Shown here one piece after another: positions 24,184 through 32,369 of a stretch of DNA of 42,191 nt (the stretch's first letter is position 1; each line of letters starts with the position of its first letter). The position numbers were made by a program, and so were the translations under genes. Under the pieces are notes generated by a model. It saw only the letters and a list, made by a program, of their open reading frames with translations. It did not search any database and had not been told where the DNA came from. Source of the stretch: Silvibacterium sp. (GTDB lineage Bacteria; Acidobacteriota; Terriglobia; Terriglobales; Acidobacteriaceae); assembly GCA_019234945.1 (NCBI GenBank), contig JAFAKX010000050.1, forward strand, positions 1-42,191, written 5' to 3'.

Positions 24184-25362
24184 ATGAATGTTGCAGCAAG
24201 TTCGGCAGGGCCGTCGCTCCCTGCCTCGACCGAAGACCGCGTAGCCTGGCTCGCGCTGGCTCTTACGCCGCAGCTCGGTCCACGACGCATCTTGCGCGCA
24301 ATCGAAAATTGCGGGTCGGCGTCAGGAATACTCGAACTGGGGCTCACCGATCTTGAAGCGCTGAATTTCCCTGTCGAGAGCACCCGATTTATTGCAGATG
24401 GTAATGCCGTTGGCGCGGCGCACCAGCAGCTTGAGCAGCTTGCGAAGACCGGCGGCCAGTTCCTCACTTATGCGGACGAGGGTTACCCTGCGAATCTCCG
24501 CGAAATATTCGATCCTCCCGCCGTGCTGTGGATTCGCGGCGGGCTTCACGCACTGAGCCTTCCGTCGATCGCCGTTGTCGGAACCCGCCATCCTACGCCG
24601 TACGGAACAGGCATGGCGGAGATGCTCTCGCGCGATCTCGCGCAGCGAGGGCTGGTCATTCTCAGCGGAATGGCAAGAGGCGTCGACACAGCGGCCCACA
24701 AAGGAGCCCTCTCCGCAAAGCGCCCAACCATTGCTGTGTGGGGAACAGGCATCGACGTCATCTATCCCAAGGAGAACAAATCTCTCTCCGAGCAGATCGT
24801 TGCCGGAGGCGGCGCAATCATTTCCGAATACCCGCTGGGCGTTTATCCTGCACCGCAGAACTTTCCCCGCCGCAATCGTATCCTGAGCGGAATGAGTGTG
24901 GGTGTCCTCGTGGTCGAAGCCGCCGAGTACAGCGGAACCCGGGTCACAGCACGCTGCGCGCTTGAGCAGAACCGGGACGTCTATGCGGTACCGGGCAATG
25001 TCACCACGAAAAATGCGTGGGGCCCTAACATGCTGATAAAACAGGGCGCAAAGCTTACGGCTACCTGGGAGGATGTGTGGGAAGATCTGCCAACGCCCGT
25101 TCGCCTGAGGCTCGAGACCGAACAAGGGGTTGCATCGAAGGAGCACGGTACTGCATCCTTATTTACGGAAGAGCCGCTTCCTGCAACTGAAGCATCTGTG
25201 ATGGCGGTGCTTCGCCATGACGAGGCGCTTCAACTTGATGAAATCATGGAAAAGCTGGAGTCTGAACTTACCTCTGCCGAGGTGTTCACGGCGCTTTTTG
25301 AACTGGAACTGGCCGGCCGCGTGCGGCAACTTCCAGGCAAGAATTACGTCAAAAGCTTCTAA
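24184..25362 (+). CDS. dprA: DNA-processing protein DprA (Smf)
   Basis: The 392-residue protein loads RecA on incoming single-stranded DNA during natural transformation. It has an N-terminal SAM-like helical region, then a Rossmann-like core with VVGTRHPTPYG, SGMARGVDTAAHKGAL, GTGIDVIYP and SEYPLGVYP ending in NFPRRNRI. A C-terminal winged-helix segment (LRHDEALQLDEIMEKL) follows. It precedes topA, a common neighbour in many bacteria, by 183 bases, and is divergent from mqnA. Confidence 0.94.
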   Translation: MNVAASSAGPSLPASTEDRVAWLALALTPQLGPRRILRAIENCGSASGILELGLTDLEALNFPVESTRFIADGNAVGAAHQQLEQLAKTGGQFLTYADEGYPANLREIFDPPAVLWIRGGLHALSLPSIAVVGTRHPTPYGTGMAEMLSRDLAQRGLVILSGMARGVDTAAHKGALSAKRPTIAVWGTGIDVIYPKENKSLSEQIVAGGGAIISEYPLGVYPAPQNFPRRNRILSGMSVGVLVVEAAEYSGTRVTARCALEQNRDVYAVPGNVTTKNAWGPNMLIKQGAKLTATWEDVWEDLPTPVRLRLETEQGVASKEHGTASLFTEEPLPATEASVMAVLRHDEALQLDEIMEKLESELTSAEVFTALFELELAGRVRQLPGKNYVKSF

Positions 25363-25461
25363 ACGGTTGCTACTGCCTCGCGTTCCGAATCATCCATTTG
25401 CAGGGTGCTAAAAGAAGAAATGCGTGCTGCGCATTGCAGCGGGTAGATTCGAAGCGGCAAG

Positions 25462-25535
25462 GCATGGTAGCTTCCAAAGAACTTCGTTGTTGATACGTGC
25501 GCCGGATGCGGTCTGCTACCATGCGTTCCGGCGCA
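25462..25535 (+). promoter_or_regulatory. possible pseudoknotted leader of topA
   Basis: Two perfect inverted repeats interlock just upstream of topA. Stem A is GCATGGTAGC (25462-25471) with GCTACCATGC (25515-25524). Stem B is TGCGCCGGA (25498-25506) with TCCGGCGCA (25527-25535). Their order A5', B5', A3', B3' is that of a pseudoknot. Stem B ends 10 bases before the ATG, next to the AAGGGAAAAG ribosome site. If transcribed, it could influence topA translation; it could also be two DNA operators. No known riboswitch family is recognised. Confidence 0.4.
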
Positions 25536-25545
25536 AGGGAAAAGA

Positions 25546-28164
25546 ATGAGCAAATCTCTCGTGATCGTCGAGTCGCCCGCAAAGGCTAAAACGATCAGCA
25601 AATATCTCGGGAAGGATTTTGCGGTCGAGGCCTCGGTCGGTCACATCAAGGATCTTCCGAAGAACAAGATCGGTGTAGATATCGCCGAGCGCACCTTCGA
25701 ACCGGAACTTATCGTCATTCCCGGAAAAGAAAAGGTAGTCGACAAGCTCCGCAAACTGGCGAAGACATCGGAGAATGTCTACCTCGCCCCCGACCCCGAC
25801 CGCGAAGGCGAAGCGATCGCTGCGCATCTCGCCGACATCTTGAAGGGCGCGGTCAAGAAAAACGCAATTCATCGCGTCACCTTCAACGAGATCACGCCCA
25901 AGGCCGTTAAGGCGGCGTTCGCTCAGGCCCGCGATGTTGATCAGAATCTTGTCGACGCACAACAGACGCGCCGCGTCCTCGATAGAATCGTGGGCTATCA
26001 GATTTCCCCGCTGCTGTGGGACAAGGTGCGGCGCGGTCTCTCCGCAGGACGCGTGCAGACCGTCGCTCTGCGTCTCATTGTCGAACGAGAACAGGAAATC
26101 AAGGCATTTAATCCGGTTGAATACTGGACCATCGACGCCGCTCTCCATCCAGCGCCCCGAGGCCAGGAATTCGTCGCTCGCTTTATCGGCATCGATGGCG
26201 AGCGGGCGCGTGTCGACACGGTCGATGCTCCGTCTCTGCCCAACCAGAAGCTGACCGACGAAGCGATTGCGCAGTTGAATAAAGCAACATGGTCGGTTCG
26301 CAACGTCGATCGCAAGGAGCGTAAGCGAAACCCCGCCGCTCCATTTACGACAAGCAAACTGCAGCAGGATGCCTCGCGGCAGCTTGGCTTTAATGTCAAG
26401 CGAACGATGGGAGTAGCGCAGCGGCTGTATGAAGGCATCGAGCTCGGCAGCGAAGGCGCCGTAGGTCTCATCACCTACATGCGTACCGATTCGACGCGTG
26501 TTTCACCCGAAGCCATCACCGCTGTGCGCGGCTGGATCAAGCAGAAGCTCGGCAATGCTTATCTGCCCGACTCGCCGAATGCTTTCAAATCGAAGAAGGA
26601 CGCGCAGGACGCGCACGAGGCGATTCGCCCCGCGAATCCCGAACTGCATCCGGACGAAATACGCAAATATCTCTCCGATGAGCAGTACAAGCTTTACCGG
26701 CTTATCTGGCAGCGCTTTGTTGCTTCGCAGATGATGCCAGCCATCTACGATCAGACCACGGTCGATATCGTCGCAAAGGCCGACCGGAATTACGACTTCC
26801 GCGTCACCGGTTCGGTACTCAAGTTCGACGGATTTCTGAAGGTCTACGAAGAGTCGAAGGAAAAGAAGGACGAGGACGACGAGTCTCTCTCGAACAAACT
26901 TCCTGAGCTGAACGCCGGCGATCGGCTTGCTCTCAAAGAGTTGAAGCCCGAGCAGCACTTCACCGAGCCGCCTCCGCGCTACAACGAGGCGTCGCTCGTC
27001 AAGGAGCTGGAAGAGCGCGGCATTGGCCGCCCGTCGACGTACGCGTCGATCATCAACACGATTCAGGATCGCGAGTATGTTCAGAAGATGGGTGGGCGCA
27101 ACGGGCGGTTTGTCCCGACAGAAATCGGAACGGTGGTCACGGATCTGCTCGTCAAAAACTTCCCTTACATCTTCGACACAAAGTACACGGCGCGCCTCGA
27201 AGAGGAGCTCGACGACATCGAAGACGGCAAGGAGAAGTGGACTGATCTGCTCAACGGCTTTTACGGCCACTTCGAAGAAGAGCTCGTCGAAGCCGGCGAG
27301 AACATGGAAGACATCAAGCGCATGGAGAAGCCGACCGACCAGGTCTGCGACCTGTGCGGATCTCCGCTTGTGCTGAAGTGGGGCAAGTTCGGCTCTTTCT
27401 ACGCCTGCAGCGCTTATGACAAGAAGAAGCCGGGAAGCTGCACCTTCACGAAAGAGAATTTCGACGCGAAACCCAACCTTGTCATACCGGGCCAGGAGAA
27501 CGAGCAGGAAGAGGAATACTGCGAGAACTGCGGCCGCGTGATGGTGCTCCGCAACGGCCCATGGGGGCCGTACATGGCCTGCCCCGGCTACAACGAGGAC
27601 CCGCCGTGCAAGACGGTGCGCAGGCTGCATCAGAAGCAGCAGCAGAAGCCTCCGCAGCCTCTCGATGAGAAGTGTCCCAAGTGCGGAGAACATCTCGTGC
27701 TGCGCAATGGGCCGTACGGTGAGTTCGTCTCCTGCTCGGCCTATCCGAAGTGCAAATACATCAAGCAGAACACCATCGGGGTAAAGTGCCCGGTCTGCCA
27801 TGAGGGCGACATAGTCGAGAAGAAGGCGCGTCGCGGCAACCTCTTCTACGGCTGCTCGGAGTACCCGAAGTGCACCTTCACGGCAAACTACAAGCCTGTC
27901 GACAAGAAATGCCCGGAATGCGGCAGCCCATATCTCCTTGAGAAGACACTGAAGTCCGGCGTCTATCTCGTCTGCCCCAACAACAAAAAGCCTGCGTCAG
28001 ACGAAGAAGCCGCGCCGAAACGCCGCAAGAAGAAGGACCAGCCCGAGAGCGCGGTCGTGTGCAGCTTTACCAAGCGCCTCGGAGACGCCCCTGTTCCTGC
28101 CGCGGCTACTACGGCTCCGACTGCAAAGACGCACGGGCCGCTCGTTGAGCAGCCTGTAGCCTAA
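25546..28164 (+). CDS. topA: DNA topoisomerase I
   Basis: The 872-residue type IA topoisomerase relaxes negative supercoils. It has an N-terminal TOPRIM domain (VIVESPAKAKTISKYLG; acidic motif DPDREGE at 83-89) and the catalytic tyrosine Y311 in TYMRTDSTR. The C-terminal third holds about five four-cysteine zinc ribbons (CDLCGSPLVLKWGKFGSF, CENCGRVMVLRNG, CPKCGEHLVLRNG, CPVCHEGD, CPECGSPYLLEK). A basic low-complexity tail (KRRKKKDQPES) ends the protein. Length is typical for topoisomerase I with several ribbons. AAGGG is about 8 bases before ATG 25546. Upstream lies the leader described separately. Confidence 0.96.
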   Translation: MSKSLVIVESPAKAKTISKYLGKDFAVEASVGHIKDLPKNKIGVDIAERTFEPELIVIPGKEKVVDKLRKLAKTSENVYLAPDPDREGEAIAAHLADILKGAVKKNAIHRVTFNEITPKAVKAAFAQARDVDQNLVDAQQTRRVLDRIVGYQISPLLWDKVRRGLSAGRVQTVALRLIVEREQEIKAFNPVEYWTIDAALHPAPRGQEFVARFIGIDGERARVDTVDAPSLPNQKLTDEAIAQLNKATWSVRNVDRKERKRNPAAPFTTSKLQQDASRQLGFNVKRTMGVAQRLYEGIELGSEGAVGLITYMRTDSTRVSPEAITAVRGWIKQKLGNAYLPDSPNAFKSKKDAQDAHEAIRPANPELHPDEIRKYLSDEQYKLYRLIWQRFVASQMMPAIYDQTTVDIVAKADRNYDFRVTGSVLKFDGFLKVYEESKEKKDEDDESLSNKLPELNAGDRLALKELKPEQHFTEPPPRYNEASLVKELEERGIGRPSTYASIINTIQDREYVQKMGGRNGRFVPTEIGTVVTDLLVKNFPYIFDTKYTARLEEELDDIEDGKEKWTDLLNGFYGHFEEELVEAGENMEDIKRMEKPTDQVCDLCGSPLVLKWGKFGSFYACSAYDKKKPGSCTFTKENFDAKPNLVIPGQENEQEEEYCENCGRVMVLRNGPWGPYMACPGYNEDPPCKTVRRLHQKQQQKPPQPLDEKCPKCGEHLVLRNGPYGEFVSCSAYPKCKYIKQNTIGVKCPVCHEGDIVEKKARRGNLFYGCSEYPKCTFTANYKPVDKKCPECGSPYLLEKTLKSGVYLVCPNNKKPASDEEAAPKRRKKKDQPESAVVCSFTKRLGDAPVPAAATTAPTAKTHGPLVEQPVA

Positions 28165-28214
28165 GTAATTCGCCTCGAAGACGCCGCTCGCGATACACTC
28201 AGCCGGAGAATGCC

Positions 28215-28661
28215 ATGTTCGAGACGACTCTCGCCACCACCGCCGATGCTGAACTGATCCTCAGGCTGTACGAGCTGCGCACTGAGGCAACGATGCGCGA
28301 GGCGCGCGCCTGGATCACGGGCAAGTTTTTTCCCAGGACAGCCGAAGAGTTCTTCGCCGTGGCCAACGCCCGCGGCTCGCAGGAGAATGCCTGGTATCGG
28401 CAGGTGACCAGCTATTGGGAGATGGCGGCCGCCTTTGTCCTTCACGGCGCCCTCAACGGCGATCTGTTCGTCGACTGTAACTCCGAGCCCTTCTTTCTCT
28501 ACGCCAAGTTTCTGCCGATCCTTCCCGAGATCCGGCAGAAGATGCCCACCTTCCTCGCGAAGCTGAGCCTGGTCATTGAGCAGTCTCCAACGGCCAAGGC
28601 GAAGGTAGAGGGGATGTCAAAGACCCTGGCCGGCATGCTGGCCAACTCCGACAAGAAGTAG
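28215..28661 (+). CDS. conserved hypothetical protein, about 148 residues
   Basis: I do not recognise a named domain. The protein is mostly helical and begins with ELILRLYELRTEATMREAR. It has an aromatic stretch, YWEMAAAFVLHGAL, that may sit against a membrane but is too short and mixed for a clear helix. It ends with a helical lysine-rich tail. Codon use is good and GGAG is 6 bases before ATG 28215, so it is real. It follows topA by 50 bases and may be co-transcribed with it. DUF4760-like membership is possible but not shown. Confidence 0.7.
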   Translation: MFETTLATTADAELILRLYELRTEATMREARAWITGKFFPRTAEEFFAVANARGSQENAWYRQVTSYWEMAAAFVLHGALNGDLFVDCNSEPFFLYAKFLPILPEIRQKMPTFLAKLSLVIEQSPTAKAKVEGMSKTLAGMLANSDKK

Positions 28662-28769
28662 GTTTTCTTCCGGGATCAGCTCGTAGCGCACCGGGACGCG
28701 ATGCCTCCGCATCTGCTAATGTGTATAGGCTGACCACCCTAATACGGTGGAGAGGAAGGGTATTACTCA

Positions 28770-29054
28770 ATGGCGAAGGCAGTCTGGAACGGCAAGGTTG
28801 TTGCGGAAAGCGATAAGGTTGAAACAGTTGAGGGAAATGTCTATTTTCCCGAGAGTTCCGTGAAGCGGGAGTATCTGCGACCCAGCTCGACGACCTCGAC
28901 TTGCCCATGGAAGGGGCAGGCCCGATATTACACGCTATTGATTGATGGGCAGGAGAATCAGGACGCGGCATGGTACTATCCCGATCCCAAGCCGGCTGCC
29001 CGTAACATCAAGAATCATATTGCCTTCTGGAGAGGCGTCGAAGTCGAGAAGTAG
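28770..29054 (+). CDS. DUF427-family protein
   Basis: The 94-residue protein has the DUF427 pattern: AKAVWNGKVVAESDKVETVEGNVYFP, then STTSTCPWKGQARYY and AAWYYPDPKPAA, ending in HIAFWRGVEVEK. The family folds as a small beta barrel of unknown function. The CPWKG cysteine-tryptophan motif is well conserved in it. GAGGAAGG lies about 11 bases before the ATG. It stands alone between the hypothetical and secreted-protein genes. Confidence 0.88.
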   Translation: MAKAVWNGKVVAESDKVETVEGNVYFPESSVKREYLRPSSTTSTCPWKGQARYYTLLIDGQENQDAAWYYPDPKPAARNIKNHIAFWRGVEVEK

Positions 29055-29223
29055 CCGGCGCCGGGGCGTCCCTTTAGTGTTGACCCGGCGCGTTTGCCGC
29101 GACGCGGTTTGCGCCGAAAAAGCAGTGGTGGAGCCGCAATCGCCATCCTTTCAACGAGGTAATGAGCGGTCCAGACACAGTTCATCCTTCGCGCGTAGAA
29201 TGGCGGCAAGGCGGAGGGACATT

Positions 29224-30597
29224 TTGTTCACATCGCATATCCTGCGGAAGCAAGAGCGCCACCTGCTCGCTCGGCGGGCGTTCCCTTTCCTCTTGGGTTC
29301 ATTTTTCATTTTTTTTCTGGGAGTTGCGCGTCCGGCGCTGTGCCAGGACGACAAATCCGGCGAGTTGATTATCCCCGCCGGCACACCTATTGAGGCGAAG
29401 CTCAGCCGGCACATTCCGATGAAATTGGGGCAGCCGGTCGAGGCGACGCTGGCGCATCCCGTTTACGCGAACAACAAACTGGCGCTGCCCGAGGGTGCCC
29501 GTCTCCAGGGATCCGTCGTCAGCCTGGAGCCCGACCGCGACCTCCGAAACGATGCTCGGCTAAATGTGGATTTCACTCCCTATCACAAGCCGACGGTGAC
29601 ATTTACCGGTGCGACTCTTGCCGATGGCACAAAGGTCCCTCTTTCCACCACGCCTTCGTCCGATGGTGCGCCGGCGATCCACCTCACTCCATCAGCGAGC
29701 AAGCCCTCCACCCTCATCGCCATGGGTGTCGAATCGGTGAAGGGCTGGATCTCATCGACCAGGGAAGCTCTGTTCTCGCCCGGCCTTGGCGACCGTATGG
29801 TCCAGCTGTTCTACAAGCAGCTACCGTATCACCCGGAGCGAATCCAGCAGGGCACGACGTGGACCTGTGAGCTTCGCGAACCCGTAACAGTCCCCGGCCC
29901 ACCCGCAAACGCGGTGAACGCAGGGAACCCGATTGGGCATCCACTCTCAGTCTCTGATTCTTCCGACAAGAAGAATCTCGAGCTGCATGCGTACCTCGAT
30001 GAAGAGTTAAGCTCGGCGAACGCCAAAGTTGGCCAGCAGTTTCAGGCGACTGTAACGGAGCCGGTGTTCGGCGCAGACCACTCCCTCATCGTTCCGCAGG
30101 GCGCCGTTCTCATCGGGAGGGTCACACGGGCCAATCCAGCAAAGTCTTTCCATCGGGACGGCAAGCTGCGTTTCGATTTCCGCCAGCTTCAGATGCCGAG
30201 TGGTACTCAGGAGCAGATCACCGGCTCTCTGAACGGCATGGAGGCGAAGAGCGGCGCGTCGCTCAAGATGGACTCGGAAGGAGGTGTCCAGTCGCAGCAG
30301 CAAGGCAAGGTCATTGTCCCGCTTATCCTGACGGCGCTGGCCAGCCGCCCTCTTTCTGACGACTGGAGCGCGCAGGGGGGCGCAGCCGTGGGCTCGAATG
30401 GAATGGGCCTGATCGGCAGGGTAGTCGGCATAACGGCGGCTTCTCGGAATCTGGCAGCTGGCATCGGCTTCTATGGGGCAGGCGTGTCCGTCTACCGGCG
30501 CTGGCTACGTCACGGAAAGGACCTCACCTTTCCCAAAGACAATCGTATCGATATCGAGGTCTCGCAGCGCTCCGGGCAACAGCTCTCGCAGCGCTGA
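29224..30597 (+). CDS. secreted protein with two VirB10/TrbI-like segments
   Basis: A signal peptide (LARRAFPFLLGSFFIFFLGV to PALCQ) leads a protein of about 457 residues. Two related segments follow: about 50-130 (IIPAGTPIEAKLSRHI, LPEGARLQGSVV, NDARLNVDF) and about 250-340 (AYLDEELSSANAKVGQQFQA, VPQGAVLIGRVT, DGKLRFDF). They resemble the conduit-like beta segments of TrbI/VirB10, giving an internal duplication. A C-terminal glycine-rich segment (GMGLIGRVVGI) and the ending KDLTFPKDNRIDIEV match such proteins. TTG 29224 follows GGAGGG at 5 bases and is chosen over ATG 29200 (no ribosome site) and the ORF-track start. No type IV secretion genes are near, so an envelope role is likely but unknown. 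Confidence 0.7.
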   Translation: MFTSHILRKQERHLLARRAFPFLLGSFFIFFLGVARPALCQDDKSGELIIPAGTPIEAKLSRHIPMKLGQPVEATLAHPVYANNKLALPEGARLQGSVVSLEPDRDLRNDARLNVDFTPYHKPTVTFTGATLADGTKVPLSTTPSSDGAPAIHLTPSASKPSTLIAMGVESVKGWISSTREALFSPGLGDRMVQLFYKQLPYHPERIQQGTTWTCELREPVTVPGPPANAVNAGNPIGHPLSVSDSSDKKNLELHAYLDEELSSANAKVGQQFQATVTEPVFGADHSLIVPQGAVLIGRVTRANPAKSFHRDGKLRFDFRQLQMPSGTQEQITGSLNGMEAKSGASLKMDSEGGVQSQQQGKVIVPLILTALASRPLSDDWSAQGGAAVGSNGMGLIGRVVGITAASRNLAAGIGFYGAGVSVYRRWLRHGKDLTFPKDNRIDIEVSQRSGQQLSQR

Positions 30598-30624
30598 CCT
30601 CGTTTGAATTTCGGATGGCCGCTT

Positions 30625-31377
30625 CTAGCGGCCGTCGCGCAGGCGAGTTGCCAGCCGATCCGGCAGGCCTGCCTGCATGATCGATGCCTGTGCAAGCCGG
30701 ACATCATAGGGCACGCGGCAGAAGGTCACGGTCATCTGCGCATCGTCGTAAATTGCGAAGGCGGCTCGCCAATCGCCGTCGCGCGGCTGGCCCACTGACC
30801 CCGGATTCACCAGGTAGCGCACATTGTCGCGGAGCTTCAGCTCAAACTCCTCGGCCTGGGTGTGGGAGTGATAGCGCGGCGTCAGCCGGAACCACTCGTG
30901 GCCGTTCGTCGCGAACCCCCCTTGCAGATGGGTGTGCCCGAAGAAGTTGATCCGGGTCTGGGCCTCGTGCAGCGGAGCCCACGCATCGCGCAGGGTCATC
31001 ACGTACTCGTCCTCATCGAGCAGGGAACCATGCACGCAACTTACTTGTGGTCCGTCGGGCATGACTGGCCCGGACGGCATATGCCTCAGCCATTCAATGT
31101 GCTCGGCCGAGAGCACGTTTCGCGTCCATCGCGCCGCTCTTCCGGCAATCGGATTGAACTCTTCGAGCCCGGTCAATCCCGAGCAGGCCCGGTCGTGGTT
31201 CCCGCGCACGAAGACGATCCCAGCCTCACGCACCCGGTCGATCACCTCATTGGGGTTGGCGCCGTATCCCACCACGTCTCCCAGGTTCCACACCACATCG
31301 TGTTGCGGAGCGGCCTCAAGCACAGCATTCAGCGCCTGCAGGTTGGAGTGGATATCGGAAACGATGAGGGCACGCAT
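30625..31377 (-). CDS. YfcE/MJ0936-like metallophosphoesterase
   Basis: The 250-residue protein carries the calcineurin-like signature: SDIHSNLQAL, NLGDVVGYG, VRGNHDRA and FFGHTHLQ, with VNPGSVGQPRDGD near the C-terminus. The metal ligands D8, H10, the D of GDVV, the N/H of GNHD and GHTH are all present. It should be a metal-dependent phosphodiesterase or phosphatase; substrate unknown. It converges on the secreted-protein gene with a gap of 27 bases. Confidence 0.92.
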   Translation of the reverse strand: MRALIVSDIHSNLQALNAVLEAAPQHDVVWNLGDVVGYGANPNEVIDRVREAGIVFVRGNHDRACSGLTGLEEFNPIAGRAARWTRNVLSAEHIEWLRHMPSGPVMPDGPQVSCVHGSLLDEDEYVMTLRDAWAPLHEAQTRINFFGHTHLQGGFATNGHEWFRLTPRYHSHTQAEEFELKLRDNVRYLVNPGSVGQPRDGDWRAAFAIYDDAQMTVTFCRVPYDVRLAQASIMQAGLPDRLATRLRDGR

Positions 31378-31467
31378 TTATAAAAACCGCTGGATCAGCC
31401 GGCAAACCGGCCACATAACAATCTAGTCCTACTCAGCATCGATGCAAAGCGCCAAGCTGGCGTAATT

Positions 31468-32343
31468 TTACGCAGTCGAACGCACCCAGTGCCCCGGCGA
31501 ACACTCCCTAAGCGGCAGGACAGCCGACTCCCGAGCCTTTTCTACGACCGCGAGCGGCCGCGCAATATCGGTCGACATCGTCGGGACCGCGCCCATCAGC
31601 GCCTTCGTGTAGGAGTGCACAGGCTTGTGAAATACCGCTTCCCGCGGCCCTTCCTCGAGTAACAAGCCATGCCGCATCACGGCGACCCGGTCCGCCACCT
31701 GGGATACCACCGCCAGATCGTGCGAGATGAACAGCATCGTAAGCCCGAAGCGCTCACGCAGGTCCGCCAGCAACTCGAGAATCTGTTTCTGGACCGTCAC
31801 ATCGAGGGCCGTTGTAGGCTCATCGGCAATGAGCAGCCGTGGCCGGTTGGCGATCGCCATCGCAATCATGATTCGCTGCCTTTGCCCGCCCGAAAACTGG
31901 TGCGGGTAATCGCGGTAGCGCCGTGCCGGATCAGGAATAGCGACCGATTCCATCGCCTGCAGCACCGAGTCGCGCACCTCGCTCCGCGATCGCCCTGGAT
32001 TGTGCGCGCGCACAGCCTCGGCAATCTGCTCTCCAACGCACATCACAGGATTCAGCGCGGTCATTGGCTCTTGAAAGATCATCGCGATGTCGCGGCCGCG
32101 CAGCTTTCGCATCGCTTCAGGACCAAGAGCCAGCAGGTTTGTCCCGTCAAAGCGAATCGCGCCCTCGACCCGCGCGGCATCCAGCAGTCGCAGCACCGCC
32201 AGCGCCGTTACGGATTTGCCCGAGCCGGACTCGCCGACCAGCCCCAGTACCTGAGCCTGCCCAATCCGCAGGCTTAGATCATCCACAGCCACTTTCGAGC
32301 CGAAGCGGATCGTCAGATTTTTAATTTCAAGAAGAGAGCCCAC
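31468..32343 (-). CDS. OppD/DppD-type ABC transporter ATPase, orphan, shortened C-terminus
   Basis: The 291-residue ATPase has Walker A GESGSGKS, Q-loop FQEPMTALNPV, ABC signature FSGGQRQR, Walker B RLLIADEPTT and H-loop FISHDLAVV. The sequence around SYTKALMGAVP is typical of oligopeptide/dipeptide importers. The usual C-terminal extension (GC.F.PRCP, a conserved cysteine cluster) is missing. The end goes from RPLAVVEKARES directly to LRECSPGHWVRS, which matches only the very last family segment. About 25 residues are thus missing compared with DppD. No permease or binding-protein genes are near, so it is an orphan. It follows the GH30 gene with a 26-base gap. Confidence 0.88.
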   Translation of the reverse strand: MGSLLEIKNLTIRFGSKVAVDDLSLRIGQAQVLGLVGESGSGKSVTALAVLRLLDAARVEGAIRFDGTNLLALGPEAMRKLRGRDIAMIFQEPMTALNPVMCVGEQIAEAVRAHNPGRSRSEVRDSVLQAMESVAIPDPARRYRDYPHQFSGGQRQRIMIAMAIANRPRLLIADEPTTALDVTVQKQILELLADLRERFGLTMLFISHDLAVVSQVADRVAVMRHGLLLEEGPREAVFHKPVHSYTKALMGAVPTMSTDIARPLAVVEKARESAVLPLRECSPGHWVRSTA

Positions 32344-32369
32344 GGTCCAATGTTATCCAATGTGGCTGT

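Noticed and set aside
26503-27801. 432-residue minus-strand ORF inside topA
   Set aside because: Shadow of topA; composition (arginine/leucine-rich) and full overlap with a clear gene.
28942-29199. N-terminal extension of the VirB10-like ORF
   Set aside because: Overlaps DUF427 and lacks protein character; signal peptide begins later with a strong ribosome site at TTG 29224.
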